DNA of 64,000 nt from Chloroflexota bacterium (GCA_029553955.1 JAKPJZ010000161.1:1-64000); one strand, 5' to 3'; counted from the stretch's first letter, positions 7,355-16,264 are shown. Notes: generated by a model from the letters alone, not told the origin. Made by a program: numbers and translations.

Positions 7355-8341
7355 TCACACACGCTGACGTACCAAGAGTACCGAGCAGGGGGCGCGCTCG
7401 GCCACCTGGTCGGGAATGGCGCCAAAGAGCCAGGTGCGCACCCACGACTCGCCGGTGGCCCCGATGACGATCAGATCATAGGCCGCGCGCCGCGCCTCGG
7501 CGAGGATGGCCGGCATGGCCGCGGGCTCGCGCGTCAGGCGCAGTTCTGTGCCGTAGCGCAGGCCCGGCGCTTCTTCCTGCAGCAGCTTGACCAACGCCGC
7601 GCGTTCGCCCTCCCAATCCACCTCGCCGGCCATCGGCAGCACGCGCAGCACGGTCATTGCGGCCCTGGTGTTTGCGGCCAGCCGCTCGGCCAGGCGCAGG
7701 CCCAGGCGGGCGTGTGGCCCCCAGCCGACCGGCAGGAGCACTTTGCGCAGCGGGCCCAGCTCCGACCCATGCAGGCGCAGCACGGCGACATTGCTCTGCG
7801 CCCGGCTGACAATGGCCTGGTTGATGCTGCCGCGCAGCCGGCGCCCGCTGACAGCGCCGCGCCAGCCGAGGAGCAGCAGCCCGAGGTCGGGCAGGCTGCC
7901 GGCATAGTCGAGGATGCCCGCTGCGGCCTCGCCGGCGACCTGCAACTCGGTGCTCAGCGACAGGCCCGCCTCCACGGCATAGCCCGTGGCTTGGGCCAGG
8001 GCGCCCTCGTACTGCTCGCGCATGGAGAGGATGTAGCGGCGCGCCTCTTCGATGGGCACGCCACGAGGGGCGGTGACGATTTTCAGGGCGACGAGCTCAG
8101 CGGCGGGGCGGCCCGCGCCCAGCGCGCTCGCCATCTGGATGAGGCCGCGAGCAGTCGCGGGGTTGGCCACCGGCACGAGAATGCGGGCCAGCTTGAGCCC
8201 GGGGGTGGGGACGAGAGGAATGACGGTCGCTTGCTTGCGCTCGGCGCTGCGTCGCACAGGAGGAGAATCCTCCTTCGCGATGTCGAGGTGCGCCGACGGC
8301 CGTGACGGCCGTCGCGGCTTTTGTGCACTACTTTGTGCCAA
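7355..8341 (-). CDS. Tandem universal stress protein
   Basis: A 328-residue protein with two UspA-like domains. Domain 1 begins at about residue 52 with [10 protein letters not shown], and domain 2 at about 197 with [10 protein letters not shown]. Each has the alternating strand-helix pattern, and the second ends [11 protein letters not shown] and CSVLLVRQ, resembling the ATP-binding Gly-rich motif of Usp proteins. A 45-residue basic, proline-rich N-terminal tail is unusual. The start is a TTG at 8341 with AGGGGAT upstream; no ATG lies before the first domain, so the N-terminus is uncertain. Such tandem domains often follow or are fused to transporters, but none is adjacent here. Confidence 0.85.
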   Translation of the reverse strand: MAQSSAQKPRRPSRPSAHLDIAKEDSPPVRRSAERKQATVIPLVPTPGLKLARILVPVANPATARGLIQMASALGAGRPAAELVALKIVTAPRGVPIEEARRYILSMREQYEGALAQATGYAVEAGLSLSTELQVAGEAAAGILDYAGSLPDLGLLLLGWRGAVSGRRLRGSINQAIVSRAQSNVAVLRLHGSELGPLRKVLLPVGWGPHARLGLRLAERLAANTRAAMTVLRVLPMAGEVDWEGERAALVKLLQEEAPGLRYGTELRLTREPAAMPAILAEARRAAYDLIVIGATGESWVRTWLFGAIPDQVAERAPCSVLLVRQRV

Positions 8342-8486
8342 TGTCGATTATCCCCTAGTCTAGTGATCCACCGGTGGTGCAGGTGGCTACGGAAGCCTGG
8401 AAAGGGGCCGATCGTGCTTGGCCTGTAGGACTCGCATTATACGCGTGCCCGGCGGGGTGTCAACTCGCACAGCACGCGCGGGTCTG

Positions 8487-9323
8487 CTAGCCTTTCTCCG
8501 AGTTGGCGATGGCATGGATGCACTCGGGCCGGCCGATGCCCTCGGGGTCTCCCTGGTACATGCGCGTCTCGCGGTAATACTCGGCAAAGCCGTGCGCGTG
8601 CACGAGCTGCAGTGCGGCCGCATTCGCCGTGGGCACGCCGACATGCGCCGGCTCGGCGCCGATTGCCTGCAGCGCGTGGGTGAGCAGCGCTTCTGCGGCC
8701 CGGGTGCACACCCAGGGGCCGATCGTCCAGTGGTCGTGCGTCACGCGGGCCATGAGGTAGCCGCCCACCCCGGCGCCGTCTTGGGCCAGGACAGCGACTG
8801 GCGAGAGCTGCAGCAGCCCGCGCAGCGCCCGGCCGCGGCCCGAGCCGAAGCAAGGCCAGTCGAACATTGTCACCGCGTGCAGGTCTCGCGCGCGGAGGGG
8901 CCCCACGGGGCCGGCGCTGGCGTTGGGCGCCGGCTGCGGCGGTCGCTTGAGGTAGAGGATGTCGAAGGCGGGCTGGAAGCCCGAGCGCAGGTACAGGTCC
9001 GCCGAGCCCGGCGTCGCGTCGAGCCCCACAGTGCGCACGCCGCGGTCAAAGAGGTAGGCCACCGCCCTGTCGAGCAGCGCCTGGCCGTAGCCGTGCCCGC
9101 GCTGCGCCTGCTTCACGACCAGGCTCGATACCCAGCCGAGCTTGCCGTAGGTCACCGTCAGCGCCACGCCCACCGGCTCGCCATCCACCTGGGCAGTGAA
9201 GCAGCCCTGCGGCTCGTATTGCACCGGGCTCTCATAGTCGCGCGCCGCAACGCTCCAGCCTTCGAGCTCTGACGGATGGGCGGCAAAGGCGACGTCGTCG
9301 GGACAGAAAGGCCTGATCAGCAT
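8487..9323 (-). CDS. GNAT-family N-acetyltransferase, two-domain
   Basis: A 278-residue protein. The N-terminal half is a GNAT acetyltransferase: VSSLVVKQAQRGHGYGQALL matches motif A with the acetyl-CoA pyrophosphate-binding R/Q-x-x-G-x-G/A pattern at RGHGYG. The C-terminal half resembles the second acetyltransferase-like domain (GNAT_acetyltr_2 or SCP2-like) of bacterial tandem GNATs, ending in an ELVHAHGF-like LVHAHGF motif and RMYQG. The substrate is unknown. The start at 9323 has GAGGAGG upstream; the frame extends to 9392 without a ribosome site. It is flanked by small intergenic palindromes. Confidence 0.85.
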   Translation of the reverse strand: MLIRPFCPDDVAFAAHPSELEGWSVAARDYESPVQYEPQGCFTAQVDGEPVGVALTVTYGKLGWVSSLVVKQAQRGHGYGQALLDRAVAYLFDRGVRTVGLDATPGSADLYLRSGFQPAFDILYLKRPPQPAPNASAGPVGPLRARDLHAVTMFDWPCFGSGRGRALRGLLQLSPVAVLAQDGAGVGGYLMARVTHDHWTIGPWVCTRAAEALLTHALQAIGAEPAHVGVPTANAAALQLVHAHGFAEYYRETRMYQGDPEGIGRPECIHAIANSEKG

Positions 9324-9435
9324 CGCGCTGGCCTCCTCGCCTCGCACGGCGGCTCGCAAACCCCATGACTCCATTATAGCGTCCGAAGCCATCCATTGTC
9401 AATGCTCTACGAGGGTTTTTTCGCCGCCCCGGACT

Positions 9436-9471
9436 CCCGAACTTGTTCGGGCCGTCCCCAACAAGTTGGGG
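9436..9471. repeat. Two adjacent CCCGAACTTGTTCGGG-type palindromes
   Basis: CCCGAACTTGTTCGGG (9436-9451) is followed by CCCCAACAAGTTGGGG (9456-9471). Both are near-palindromes. They lie 18 bp 3' of ychF, consistent with a terminator function, though there is no T-run. A similar pair follows ClpB near 47.5 kb. Confidence 0.65.
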
Positions 9472-9488
9472 GCTCCGGTCCCGGACTG

Positions 9489-10571
9489 CTATACGTTGAA
9501 CCTGATGTTCAGGATGTCGCCGTCCTTCACGACATAATCTTTGCCCTGCAGCCGCACGTGGCCGCGCTCTTTCGCCGCCGCCAGCGAGCCTGCAGCGATG
9601 AGGTCGTCGTAGGCCACGACCTCGGCGCGGATAAAGCCGCGCGCCAGGTCCGAGTGGATCGCGTCTGCGGCCTCCACCGCTGTCGCGCCGCGGCGTACCG
9701 TCCAGGCGCGCACCTCGTCTTGGCCCACGGTAAAGAACGACTGCAGCCCGAGCAGCTCGTAGGATGAGCGGATCAGCCGGCTGAGCGTCGGCTCGCTGAT
9801 GCCGAACTCGTGCAGGAAGGTCTCAGCTTCGTCGCCCTCCATCTGCGCGATCTCCATCTCCAGGCGGCCGCGCAGCTCCAGCATCTGCGTGCGGCGGTGC
9901 TCGTACGCGAGCGCCGCGGCCTGCGGGGCGCCCTCGTCGCCGATATTCAGTGCCACGAGCACCGGCTTCAGCGTCAGGAAGGCAAAGCCGCGCAGCTCCT
10001 TCTCCTCTTCGGGCTCCAGCGCCACATCGCGTAGCGGCGTGCCCGCCTCCAGCGCCTCTTTCAGCCGCAGGAGCAGCGCCTGCTCGCGCGCCGCCGCCTC
10101 GCGCCGCGCCGGCTGCGGGCTCTGCAGGTCCTTCTGCATGCGCTCGAGGCGCGCCTCGACGATCATCAGGTCTGAGAGCAGGAGCTCCGTGTCGAGCGCG
10201 GCCAGGTCGCGCGCCGCGTCCACCGAGCCCGCGCCGTGCGGGATGGTGTCGTCTTCGAAGGCGCGCACCACGTGCAGCAGCGCATCGTTCTGGTTGATGG
10301 CGTTCAGCAGCGGCCCTGGGATGCCGCCGTTCTTGCCCACACCCGGCGCCAGGCCGGCGATGTCATTGTATTGGACCTGGGCGTAGGTCGTCTTGCGCGG
10401 GTGGAAAAGGTCGCTCAGCACGCGCACGCGCGGGTCGGGCACATCCACCGTCGCCGCGTGTACCTCGGCGGCGCACGCCGGCACCGGCGTCGTCTCGGCA
10501 TGGCCCCGCGTCAGCGCGTTGAAGATCGTCGTCTTGCTGCTGTTCGGCAGCCCAATGATGCCAATCTGCAC
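9489..10571 (-). CDS. ychF: YchF/OLA1-family ATPase
   Basis: A 360-residue Obg-related P-loop protein of the YchF family, ATP-preferring relatives of GTPases that associate with ribosomes and stress responses. It contains the switch II-like DIAGLAPG, a helical coiled insertion (about 110-200) and a C-terminal TGS domain ending GDILNIRFNV. Oddity: the P-loop reads GLPNSSKTT (7-15), with Ser12 where the canonical G-x4-G-K-S/T has Gly; the lysine (13) and Thr are kept. Full length and an intact C-terminus argue against a pseudogene. The start is the ATG at 10571. Confidence 0.93.
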   Translation of the reverse strand: MQIGIIGLPNSSKTTIFNALTRGHAETTPVPACAAEVHAATVDVPDPRVRVLSDLFHPRKTTYAQVQYNDIAGLAPGVGKNGGIPGPLLNAINQNDALLHVVRAFEDDTIPHGAGSVDAARDLAALDTELLLSDLMIVEARLERMQKDLQSPQPARREAAAREQALLLRLKEALEAGTPLRDVALEPEEEKELRGFAFLTLKPVLVALNIGDEGAPQAAALAYEHRRTQMLELRGRLEMEIAQMEGDEAETFLHEFGISEPTLSRLIRSSYELLGLQSFFTVGQDEVRAWTVRRGATAVEAADAIHSDLARGFIRAEVVAYDDLIAAGSLAAAKERGHVRLQGKDYVVKDGDILNIRFNV

Positions 10572-10683
10572 AGGTAGAACCTCTCTTTGTCGCAGTGACT
10601 CACAAATAGGGGGCGGCCAGCCCGGCCGCCCTCATTCGACAGTGATTCTAGCATGAAGGAGAGGCCAGCGCAAACGGGCGAGC

Positions 10684-10716
10684 ACACCTGACAGGTCGCC
10701 ACAGACCCGTCAGGTT
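10684..10716. repeat. Degenerate ACCTGACAGGT palindrome
   Basis: ACACCTGACAGGT and a diverged complementary arm (CCGTCAGGTTGTG) form an imperfect hairpin. It is the weakest of seven copies of this repeat in the window, and lies upstream of ychF and the DUF151 operon. Confidence 0.6.
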
Positions 10717-10769
10717 GTGTCGGGTACTACGAATGGATCTCGCCGACGGGTCTGGGACGTACCCCGTTG

Positions 10770-10860
10770 TGCGGGTATATCCCGTCAGCGTTGGCGACCG
10801 GCTCTTGGGCTTCGCACGAACCCGGCCAGCACATGGGTGCCCCACAACTGTGGGATATGC
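10770..10860. repeat. Family C intergenic repeat (CGACCGGCTC...GCACGAACCCGG)
   Basis: Contains GCGACCGGCTCTTGGGCTTC and CGCACGAACCCGG, shared with copies near 27.5 and 33.6 kb. It ends with GGGATATGCCC, an inverted copy of its start. Here it is not joined to the long palindrome that accompanies the other two copies. Confidence 0.65.
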
Positions 10861-10878
10861 CCCCGTTGTGCCGGCTTC

Positions 10879-10907
10879 TTGAGGAAGACCCCTGCTTGTG
10901 GTATAAT
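10879..10907 (+). promoter_or_regulatory. Candidate promoter of the replication operon
   Basis: TTGAGG at 10879-10884, a 17-bp spacer, and perfect TATAAT at 10902-10907. The predicted leader is about 180 nt before the DUF151 start, with no gene in it. Confidence 0.65.
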
Positions 10908-11097
10908 CTTGACACGCAACCGGCGCTGCCGGCCTGCTGCAGCCTCTGAGCACTGGCCGGGCGACAACGCCCCCAACTCCTTCGACCCCGTCTGGGCGTC
11001 CTCTGGTCGAGTCGCGGCGTCATTCTCTCGGCGGGCTGGCTCGTTGCGATGATTACCCGCATTGCAACCCTCTGGCGGGAAAGGGAGGGGAGAGCTA

Positions 11098-11607
11098 TTG
11101 GTTCCGGTAGCCATTCACAGCGTTCAGGTCAGCCTGATGTCGCACCACCGCGTGGTGATCCTGAGGGATCTGGAGTCTGAGGAGGAGCGCCTGCTGCCGA
11201 TTTGGATCGGCCCGTTCGAGGCCGACGCCATCACCATCCGGCTGCAGGGGCAGGAGGTCGTGCGGCCGCTGACGCATGACCTGCTCAAGTCGGTCATCGA
11301 GGCGCTGGGGGCGACGCTCTCGCACATCGTGGTCAGCGACCTCGACGAGGGCACGTTCTACGCCCGCCTCGTCTGCCTGCGCGATGGCCAAGAGTTCGAG
11401 GTCGATTCGCGCCCCAGCGATGCCATCGCCCTGGCGGTGCGCGCGCAGGCGCCCATCTACGTGGAAGAGTCGGTGCTCGAGCGCGCCGCCATTACGCCAA
11501 GCCCCGACATCTCGACAGGCCCCAAGCCGGCCGAAGGTGACCGGGGCTCCGACGCATTCCGCGATTTCGTTGAGGGGCTGGATCTGGGCGGCCTCGAGGA
11601 GAAATAG
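11098..11607 (+). CDS. DUF151 bifunctional nuclease-like protein
   Basis: A 169-residue protein whose core (about 5-130) is the DUF151/bifunctional nuclease domain: LPIWIGPFEADAI, HDLLKSVIEALGA and SRPSDAIALAVR are family hallmarks. Members have been linked to nuclease activity and stress or plant defence, but bacterial roles are poorly defined. The C-terminal tail is short, acidic and low complexity. The TTG at 11098 is chosen because GGGAGGGGAG sits just before it; an earlier TTG (11062) lacks one. It is the first gene of a tight operon with dnaB (3-nt gap), suggesting a DNA-related role. Confidence 0.88.
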   Translation: MVPVAIHSVQVSLMSHHRVVILRDLESEEERLLPIWIGPFEADAITIRLQGQEVVRPLTHDLLKSVIEALGATLSHIVVSDLDEGTFYARLVCLRDGQEFEVDSRPSDAIALAVRAQAPIYVEESVLERAAITPSPDISTGPKPAEGDRGSDAFRDFVEGLDLGGLEEK

Positions 11608-11610
11608 GGC

Positions 11611-12954
11611 GTGTCGGTCGAACGTCTCCCGCCGCAGAACGTGGAGGCGGAACAATCGGTGCTGGGCAGCTTGCTCATCGACCGCGATGCGATCATCCGC
11701 ATCGCGCCGTTTTTGCGGCCCGAGGATTTCTACCGCGAGAGCCACGCCCAGATCTACCAGGCCGTGCTCGACCTCTTTGAGCGGCGCGAGCCGGCCGATT
11801 TCGTTACCCTGTGCGATACCCTCGAACGCCGTGGCGCGCTCGAGGCGGTCGGTGGCGCGGCGTACATCACCTCGCTGATCAACGCCGTCCCGACCTCCAT
11901 CCACGTCGAGCACTATGCCCGCATCGTCGAGCTGGCCGCGCTGCGCCGCCGGCTGATCGACGCCGCCGGCCAGATTGCCCGGCTGGCCTACGAAGAGGAC
12001 CGCGAGATCGACGAGGTGATCGATCGCGCCGAGGCCACGCTCTTCGAGGTCACCGAGCGCCGCGAGAGCAAGGACCTGGTGCCGATCAAGCGGCTCATGG
12101 CCGACTATTTTGACCGCATCGAGTATCTGCAGGCGCACAGCGACGAGCTCGTGGGCCTGCCCACCGGCTTCATCGACCTCGACAAGCTGTTGGGTGGCCT
12201 GCAGCCCTCGGACCTGCTGATCATCGCCGGCCGCCCTGGCATGGGCAAGACCTCCTTCGGCCTGACCATCGCCCAGAATGCGGCGCTCAAACACAGGGCG
12301 GTCGTCGCTTTCTTCACCCTCGAAATGTCGGGCGAGCAACTGGTGCAGCGCATGCTGTCGGCCGAGACGGGCATCGACTCGCGCCGTCTGATGGTGGGCG
12401 ACATCCACGACGTGGAGCTGGACCGCATTGTCAAGGCCTCGGGCGATCTCTCTGATACGCTGATCTTTGTCGACGACACGCCCTCGCCCACGCCTTTGGA
12501 AATCCGCAGCAAGTGCCGGCGCCTCGCTGCCGAGTACGACCTGGGCCTGGTCATCATCGACTATCTGCAGCTCATGGCCGGCGGCGTGCGCATCGAGAAC
12601 CGCCAGCAAGAGATTTCCTACATCTCGCGCTCGCTCAAGGGCCTGGCCCGCGAGCTGCACGTGCCCGTGATCGCCCTCTCGCAGCTCTCGCGCGCCGTCG
12701 AAGGCCGGCAAGACAAGCACCCCATCTTGTCGGACCTGCGAGAATCCGGTAGCATCGAGCAGGACGCGGACATTGTCATGTTCATCTACCGCGACGAGGT
12801 CTACGACGAGCTTTCGGACCGGCGCAACATCGCCGATATCATCGTCGCCAAGCACCGCAACGGTCCCACCGGCCAGGTGGCCCTGCGCTTTGCCAAAGAA
12901 CAGACCAAGTTCATGGACCTGGAGACGTATCGCACGGATGGAGAGTATGCGTGA
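11611..12954 (+). CDS. dnaB: Replicative DNA helicase DnaB
   Basis: A 447-residue hexameric replication-fork helicase. The N-terminal domain ([16 protein letters not shown]) is followed by a RecA-like ATPase with Walker A GRPGMGKT (207-214), Walker B VIIDYLQL and the DnaB-typical [10 protein letters not shown] and [11 protein letters not shown] motifs. No intein or insertion is present. The start is GTG at 11611, with GAGGAG in the end of the preceding gene. Its stop overlaps the start of the DnaD-like gene, so DUF151, helicase, DnaD-like protein and DnaC-like loader are translationally coupled. Confidence 0.97.
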   Translation: MSVERLPPQNVEAEQSVLGSLLIDRDAIIRIAPFLRPEDFYRESHAQIYQAVLDLFERREPADFVTLCDTLERRGALEAVGGAAYITSLINAVPTSIHVEHYARIVELAALRRRLIDAAGQIARLAYEEDREIDEVIDRAEATLFEVTERRESKDLVPIKRLMADYFDRIEYLQAHSDELVGLPTGFIDLDKLLGGLQPSDLLIIAGRPGMGKTSFGLTIAQNAALKHRAVVAFFTLEMSGEQLVQRMLSAETGIDSRRLMVGDIHDVELDRIVKASGDLSDTLIFVDDTPSPTPLEIRSKCRRLAAEYDLGLVIIDYLQLMAGGVRIENRQQEISYISRSLKGLARELHVPVIALSQLSRAVEGRQDKHPILSDLRESGSIEQDADIVMFIYRDEVYDELSDRRNIADIIVAKHRNGPTGQVALRFAKEQTKFMDLETYRTDGEYA

Positions 12955-13697
12955 GGCGCGACGCACAGCCCATGACCGACAACACACCCTTCCCCGGCTT
13001 TCCTGGCGGCCGGCTGCGCTTTGCGGCCGTGCCGGATGTGTTCTTTAGCGAGCTCTTGCCGGCCATCGACGACCTGGCGGAGCTCAAAGTCACGCTGCAC
13101 GCCATCTGGCGGCTGCAGCGCGTGAAGCGCGAGCCGCGCTACCTGGCGCTGGCCGAGCTGCGTGCCGACGCCGCGCTCGTGGCGGGGCTCGCTGCGACGG
13201 GGCAACCGGCCGAGGTGGCGCTGGAGCAAGCCCTGGCGCGCGCCGTCACCCGCGGCACGATGCTGCGCCTGCAGGGCGAAGGGAGTGACGAGGCCTGGTT
13301 CTTTCTCAACAGCCAGCAGGGCCGCCAGGGCTTTGAGCGGGCGCTGCGCGGCGAGGTGAGCCTCGCTGGCGGTGCGCCGGGCGTTGAGCCGCGCCTGGTC
13401 GCGCCGCGGCCCAACATCTATCAACTCTATCAGCAGAACATCGGGCTGCTGCAGCCGCTCATCGCCGACCAATTGCGCGATGCCGAGGCCACCTACCCCG
13501 CCGAGTGGATCGAGGAAGCCTTCCGCATCGCCGTCGAGCGCAACGCCCGCAACTGGCGCTACGTGCGCGGCATCCTTGAGCGTTGGGCGCGCGAGGGCAA
13601 GGGCTCCAGCGAGCGTTCGGGCTCTGGAGGCGAGCGTCTCGAGCGTGACCGCTGGAGATACATAAAGGGGAAGTATGGCGACCGCGTCAAGTACTAG
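12951..13697 (+). CDS. DnaD-domain replication initiation protein
   Basis: A 248-residue protein. The C-terminal region (about 150-220) matches the DnaD/DnaB2 domain: [26 protein letters not shown] and [12 protein letters not shown]. In Firmicutes such proteins remodel origin DNA and recruit the helicase loader. The N-terminal part resembles the winged-helix region of this family. The tail is Ser/Gly and Arg rich. The GTG start (12951) overlaps the dnaB stop in GTGA and has GGAG upstream; an ATG at 12972 is the alternative. The next gene starts 23 nt before its end. Location between helicase and loader supports a primosome role. Confidence 0.85.
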   Translation: MRRDAQPMTDNTPFPGFPGGRLRFAAVPDVFFSELLPAIDDLAELKVTLHAIWRLQRVKREPRYLALAELRADAALVAGLAATGQPAEVALEQALARAVTRGTMLRLQGEGSDEAWFFLNSQQGRQGFERALRGEVSLAGGAPGVEPRLVAPRPNIYQLYQQNIGLLQPLIADQLRDAEATYPAEWIEEAFRIAVERNARNWRYVRGILERWAREGKGSSERSGSGGERLERDRWRYIKGKYGDRVKY

Positions 13698-15105
13698 GCG
13701 CACACCTGACAAGCCGCGGAGCAGCGACTCGGGCGCCCGGGCACGCGCCTCGAAGGTTCCTGCAGCGCCGGCAGTCTGCGGGCGCTGCGGTGGCACGGGC
13801 TATTACCGGCGCGACGTGCCCGTGGGGCACCCCGACTTTGGCCGCGCCATGCCCTGCGATTGCCAGGCGGCGGCGCAGCAACAGGCGCGCCTCGACGGAC
13901 TGCGCCGCGCCTCGAACCTGGGCATGCTCAGCCGGCAGACCTTTGACACCTTTGTGCCCGACGGTTTTGGCCTCGCCCCGCACGTGCAGGCCAACCTGCG
14001 CCGCGCGTTCGAGATGTGTCGTGCCTACGCTGAGCAGCCGCAGGGCTGGCTGCTCTTGCGCGGCCGCTATGGCTGCGGCAAGACGCACCTCGCCGCGGCC
14101 ATCGCCAACTATCGCATCGCCCAGGGCCACTCGGCCATCTTTATGGTGGTGCCCGACCTGCTCGACTATTTGCGCGCGGCCTACCGGCCCGATACCGATT
14201 CATCCTACGACGAGCAGTTCGACGCCGTGCGCAACGTGCCGCTGCTTATCCTCGACGATCTCGGCACGCAGAGCACCACCCCGTGGGCGCAGGAAAAGCT
14301 CTTCCAGCTTCTCAATCACCGCTACAACGCACTCCTGCCCACGGTCATCACCACCAACCGTGAGCTGGAAGAGATCGACCCGCGCCTGCGCTCGCGCCTG
14401 GCCGACACTGAGCTCTGCCAGGTGCTTACCATCCTCGCGCCCGATTTTCGTCAGGCGGGCACCGAGGGCTCGGAGCTGAGCAGCCTCTGCTTGCACGGGG
14501 ACCAAACCTTTGAGAGCTTTGACACGCGCGGCCGGGAACTGGCACGCGATGAACGCGACAACCTGCGAAACGTCCTGGAGGTGGCGCGCAACTATGCCGC
14601 CGCGCCTCAGGGATGGCTCGTCCTCATGGGCGAGTATGGGTGTGGCAAGACGCACCTCGCCGCCGCCATCGCCAACGAGCGCGTCGCCAATGGCCATCCG
14701 GCGCTCTTTGTCGTCGTGCCTGACCTGCTCGACTATCTACGCGCCGCCTTCAACCCGTCGAGCACGACCTCGCTCGACCGGCGTTTCGACGAGGTGCGCA
14801 GCGCGCCCCTGCTCGTGCTCGACGACCTGGGCACGCAGAGCGCGACGCCGTGGGCGCAGGAAAAGCTCTACCAGCTCCTCAACCACCGCTACAACGCGCA
14901 GTTGCCGACCGTCATCACCACCAGCATGTCGCTGGAGGAGCTCGACCCGCGCCTGCGCACGCGCATCCTCGACCCGCGGCGCGTCACCGCCCTGATGGTC
15001 GTGGCTCCCAGTTACCATGATCGGCTTCACACCCGCGCTCAGAGCGGTGACACCGGCCGGCCCAAGTCGCCGCGCACGTATCGCGGGAGCAGGTCATCAA
15101 GATAA
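13675..15105 (+). CDS. Tandem-duplicated DnaC/IstB-like AAA+ helicase loader
   Basis: A 476-residue protein with two complete DnaC-like AAA+ modules in one chain. Module 1 has Walker A at 130-137 (GRYGCGKT), Walker B LLILDDLG (190-197), and box VII PRLRSRL. Module 2 has Walker A at 319-326 (GEYGCGKT), Walker B LLVLDDLG (379-386) and PRLRTRI. The modules are 189 residues apart and very similar, indicating internal duplication. An N-terminal zinc-finger-like [10 protein letters not shown] with a later CDC (Cys35, 38, 61, 63) matches the DnaC/DnaI type. Ordinary loaders are about 250 residues. Position after dnaB and the DnaD-like gene supports helicase loading rather than an IS21 IstB role. Confidence 0.9.
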   Translation: MATASSTRRTPDKPRSSDSGARARASKVPAAPAVCGRCGGTGYYRRDVPVGHPDFGRAMPCDCQAAAQQQARLDGLRRASNLGMLSRQTFDTFVPDGFGLAPHVQANLRRAFEMCRAYAEQPQGWLLLRGRYGCGKTHLAAAIANYRIAQGHSAIFMVVPDLLDYLRAAYRPDTDSSYDEQFDAVRNVPLLILDDLGTQSTTPWAQEKLFQLLNHRYNALLPTVITTNRELEEIDPRLRSRLADTELCQVLTILAPDFRQAGTEGSELSSLCLHGDQTFESFDTRGRELARDERDNLRNVLEVARNYAAAPQGWLVLMGEYGCGKTHLAAAIANERVANGHPALFVVVPDLLDYLRAAFNPSSTTSLDRRFDEVRSAPLLVLDDLGTQSATPWAQEKLYQLLNHRYNAQLPTVITTSMSLEELDPRLRTRILDPRRVTALMVVAPSYHDRLHTRAQSGDTGRPKSPRTYRGSRSSR

Positions 15106-15139
15106 GCGCCAGCGCACAGGGGGCGTCGGCCAGGCGCAC

Positions 15140-15168
15140 TTGACAACCCCCGCCACTTCCAGTACAAT
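15140..15168 (+). promoter_or_regulatory. Promoter of the tRNA cluster
   Basis: Perfect TTGACA at 15140-15145, a 17-bp spacer, and TACAAT at 15163-15168. Predicted transcription begins just before tRNA-Phe at 15182. Confidence 0.85.
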
Positions 15169-15181
15169 ATGGCCACCTCAA

Positions 15182-15254
15182 GCCGAGGTAGCTCAGTTGG
15201 TAGAGCACGCGACTGAAAATTGCGGTGTCCCCAGTTCAATCCTGGGCCTCGGCA
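15182..15254 (+). tRNA. tRNA-Phe (GAA)
   Basis: Cloverleaf: acceptor GCCGAGG pairs with CCTCGGC, D arm GCTC/GAGC, anticodon loop CTGAAAA giving GAA, and T arm CCCAG TTCAATC CTGGG. Discriminator A73. The CCA end is not encoded. It is first in a three-tRNA transcript. Confidence 0.97.
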
Positions 15255-15280
15255 CTGACCGGGGTTCGCCCCCCGGCCGA

Positions 15281-15355
15281 GCGGAAGTGGCTCAGCGGTA
15301 GAGCATCTCCTTGCCAAGGAGAGGGTCGCGGGTTCAAATCCCGTCTTCCGCTCCA
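15281..15355 (+). tRNA. tRNA-Gly (GCC), CCA encoded
   Basis: Acceptor GCGGAAG/CTTCCGC, anticodon stem TCTCC/GGAGA with loop TTGCCAA giving GCC, and T arm GCGGG TTCAAAT CCCGT. CCA follows discriminator T at 15353-15355, unlike the neighbouring tRNAs. Confidence 0.97.
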
Positions 15356-15360
15356 CGCCT

Positions 15361-15425
15361 ATTGCGTAATGCGTAATGCCAGCGTTGTGCGCATACCCGT
15401 CGAAGCCAATACGCATTACGTTTTA
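15361..15425. repeat. Family F repeat between tRNA genes
   Basis: TGCGTAATGCGTAATGC pairs loosely with ATACGCATTACG further on. It sits inside the presumed tRNA transcript, between tRNA-Gly and tRNA-Cys, where it could form a processing hairpin. Confidence 0.55.
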
Positions 15426-15435
15426 CGTTTGTCCC

Positions 15436-15507
15436 GGCGACGTAGCCAAGTGGTTAAGGCAGGGGTCTGCAAAACCCCGACCGTGGGTTCGAGTCCCACC
15501 GTCGCCT
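15436..15507 (+). tRNA. tRNA-Cys (GCA)
   Basis: Acceptor GGCGACG/CGTCGCC, anticodon stem GGGGT/ACCCC with loop CTGCAAA giving GCA, and T arm GTGGG TTCGAGT CCCAC. The discriminator is T (U73), as expected for tRNA-Cys. CCA is not encoded. Confidence 0.97.
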
Positions 15508-15539
15508 CCTGGATACAGCATATGGCAGCCCAAGAACGG

Positions 15540-15574
15540 CCCCCCACTACCGATCGTGGTAGCGGGGGGTTTTT
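15540..15574 (+). terminator. Intrinsic terminator of the tRNA cluster
   Basis: A stem CCCCCCACTACC/GGTAGCGGGGGG with one mismatch, loop GATCGT, followed by TTTTT. This is one of the few classic T-tract terminators in the window. Confidence 0.9.
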
Positions 15575-15588
15575 CGTTCCGGGCCGTG

Positions 15589-15734
15589 CTAGGGCGTGTT
15601 TGCAAACCTGCGTAGCCTAGGGCCTTGTGCCCGTTTCGCGTCTCCGCGGCACCGGGTTCGCCGCCAACAACGCCCACGAAGCCGCCTGCGGCGGCCAAGG
15701 GGGGCTAGACTACGGGTTTGCAAACACGCCCTAG
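15589..15734. mobile_element. CTAG-flanked MITE, family A copy 2 (intact)
   Basis: CTAG at both ends (15589-15592, 15731-15734) encloses 138 bp with terminal inverted repeats GGCGTGTTTGCAAACC/GGTTTGCAAACACGCC. It is the best-preserved copy and carries no gene. The right CTAG contains the TAG stop codon of the convergent lipoprotein gene, so the insertion left that gene intact. Confidence 0.85.
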
Positions 15735-16156
15735 TTCTTGGGCATCCGTGCCAGGATGATGACCTGGCTCGCCGTCGCCTGCACCGGCCACGACTCCATG
15801 ACCGGCCCGGCCATGGTTGCCTCGACCATTTCGCCGAACTCGAGCGCGGCGAAATCGACCGGCACCAGTTGCTCGCCCTGCTGCTCAAAGAGCTGGGTTT
15901 CGCCAGTGATGCGCAGGTCAGCGCGGCCGTACTGGTTGCCCGCGATCTTTTCACCCTCGACACGGATCACGCCGAGCACGTCGCCCCGCGCCTCCGCGCG
16001 GACGTCCGACAGGTTGCCCTTGATGGTCACTGCGGGGGCCGAGCCTTCATCCGGCTGTGGCGTGCTCGAAGCCGCGGGCGACATGCCTTGGGCCGTTGCG
16101 CACGCGCTCAGCGCGAGCGCCAGGGCCAGCAGTGCCACACACCTGATTGTCCTCAT
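15731..16156 (-). CDS. Small lipoprotein, DUF3221-like
   Basis: A 141-residue predicted lipoprotein: basic start MRTIR, hydrophobic core, and lipobox LSAC with the acylated Cys at residue 19. The mature region begins with a Ser/Pro linker followed by a small beta-rich domain (VTIKGNLSDV to the end) resembling DUF3221/OB-like lipoproteins that may buffer or sense small ligands; the match is weak. AGGGAGGT lies upstream of the ATG. Its TAG stop is part of the CTAG that borders the family A element. It is divergent from the 68-residue gene. Confidence 0.75.
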   Translation of the reverse strand: MRTIRCVALLALALALSACATAQGMSPAASSTPQPDEGSAPAVTIKGNLSDVRAEARGDVLGVIRVEGEKIAGNQYGRADLRITGETQLFEQQGEQLVPVDFAALEFGEMVEATMAGPVMESWPVQATASQVIILARMPKN

Positions 16157-16235
16157 TGGTCGTACCTCCCTATGCCGGCGTCATCTCGCCGGCGTTGCAC
16201 CCTTGAGACGATCCCCAAGCGCCAAAAGTTCCCCA

Positions 16236-16264
16236 TTGACAGCCGTGCAGAACCACGATACACT
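16236..16264 (+). promoter_or_regulatory. Candidate promoter of the 68-residue gene
   Basis: Perfect TTGACA at 16236-16241, a 17-bp spacer, and TACACT at 16259-16264. It predicts a leader of about 80 nt. Confidence 0.7.

Noticed and set aside
13675-15105. IstB transposition helper of an IS21 element
   Set aside because: No IstA transposase or terminal repeats; the gene follows dnaB and a DnaD-like gene and has the DnaC-type zinc finger.
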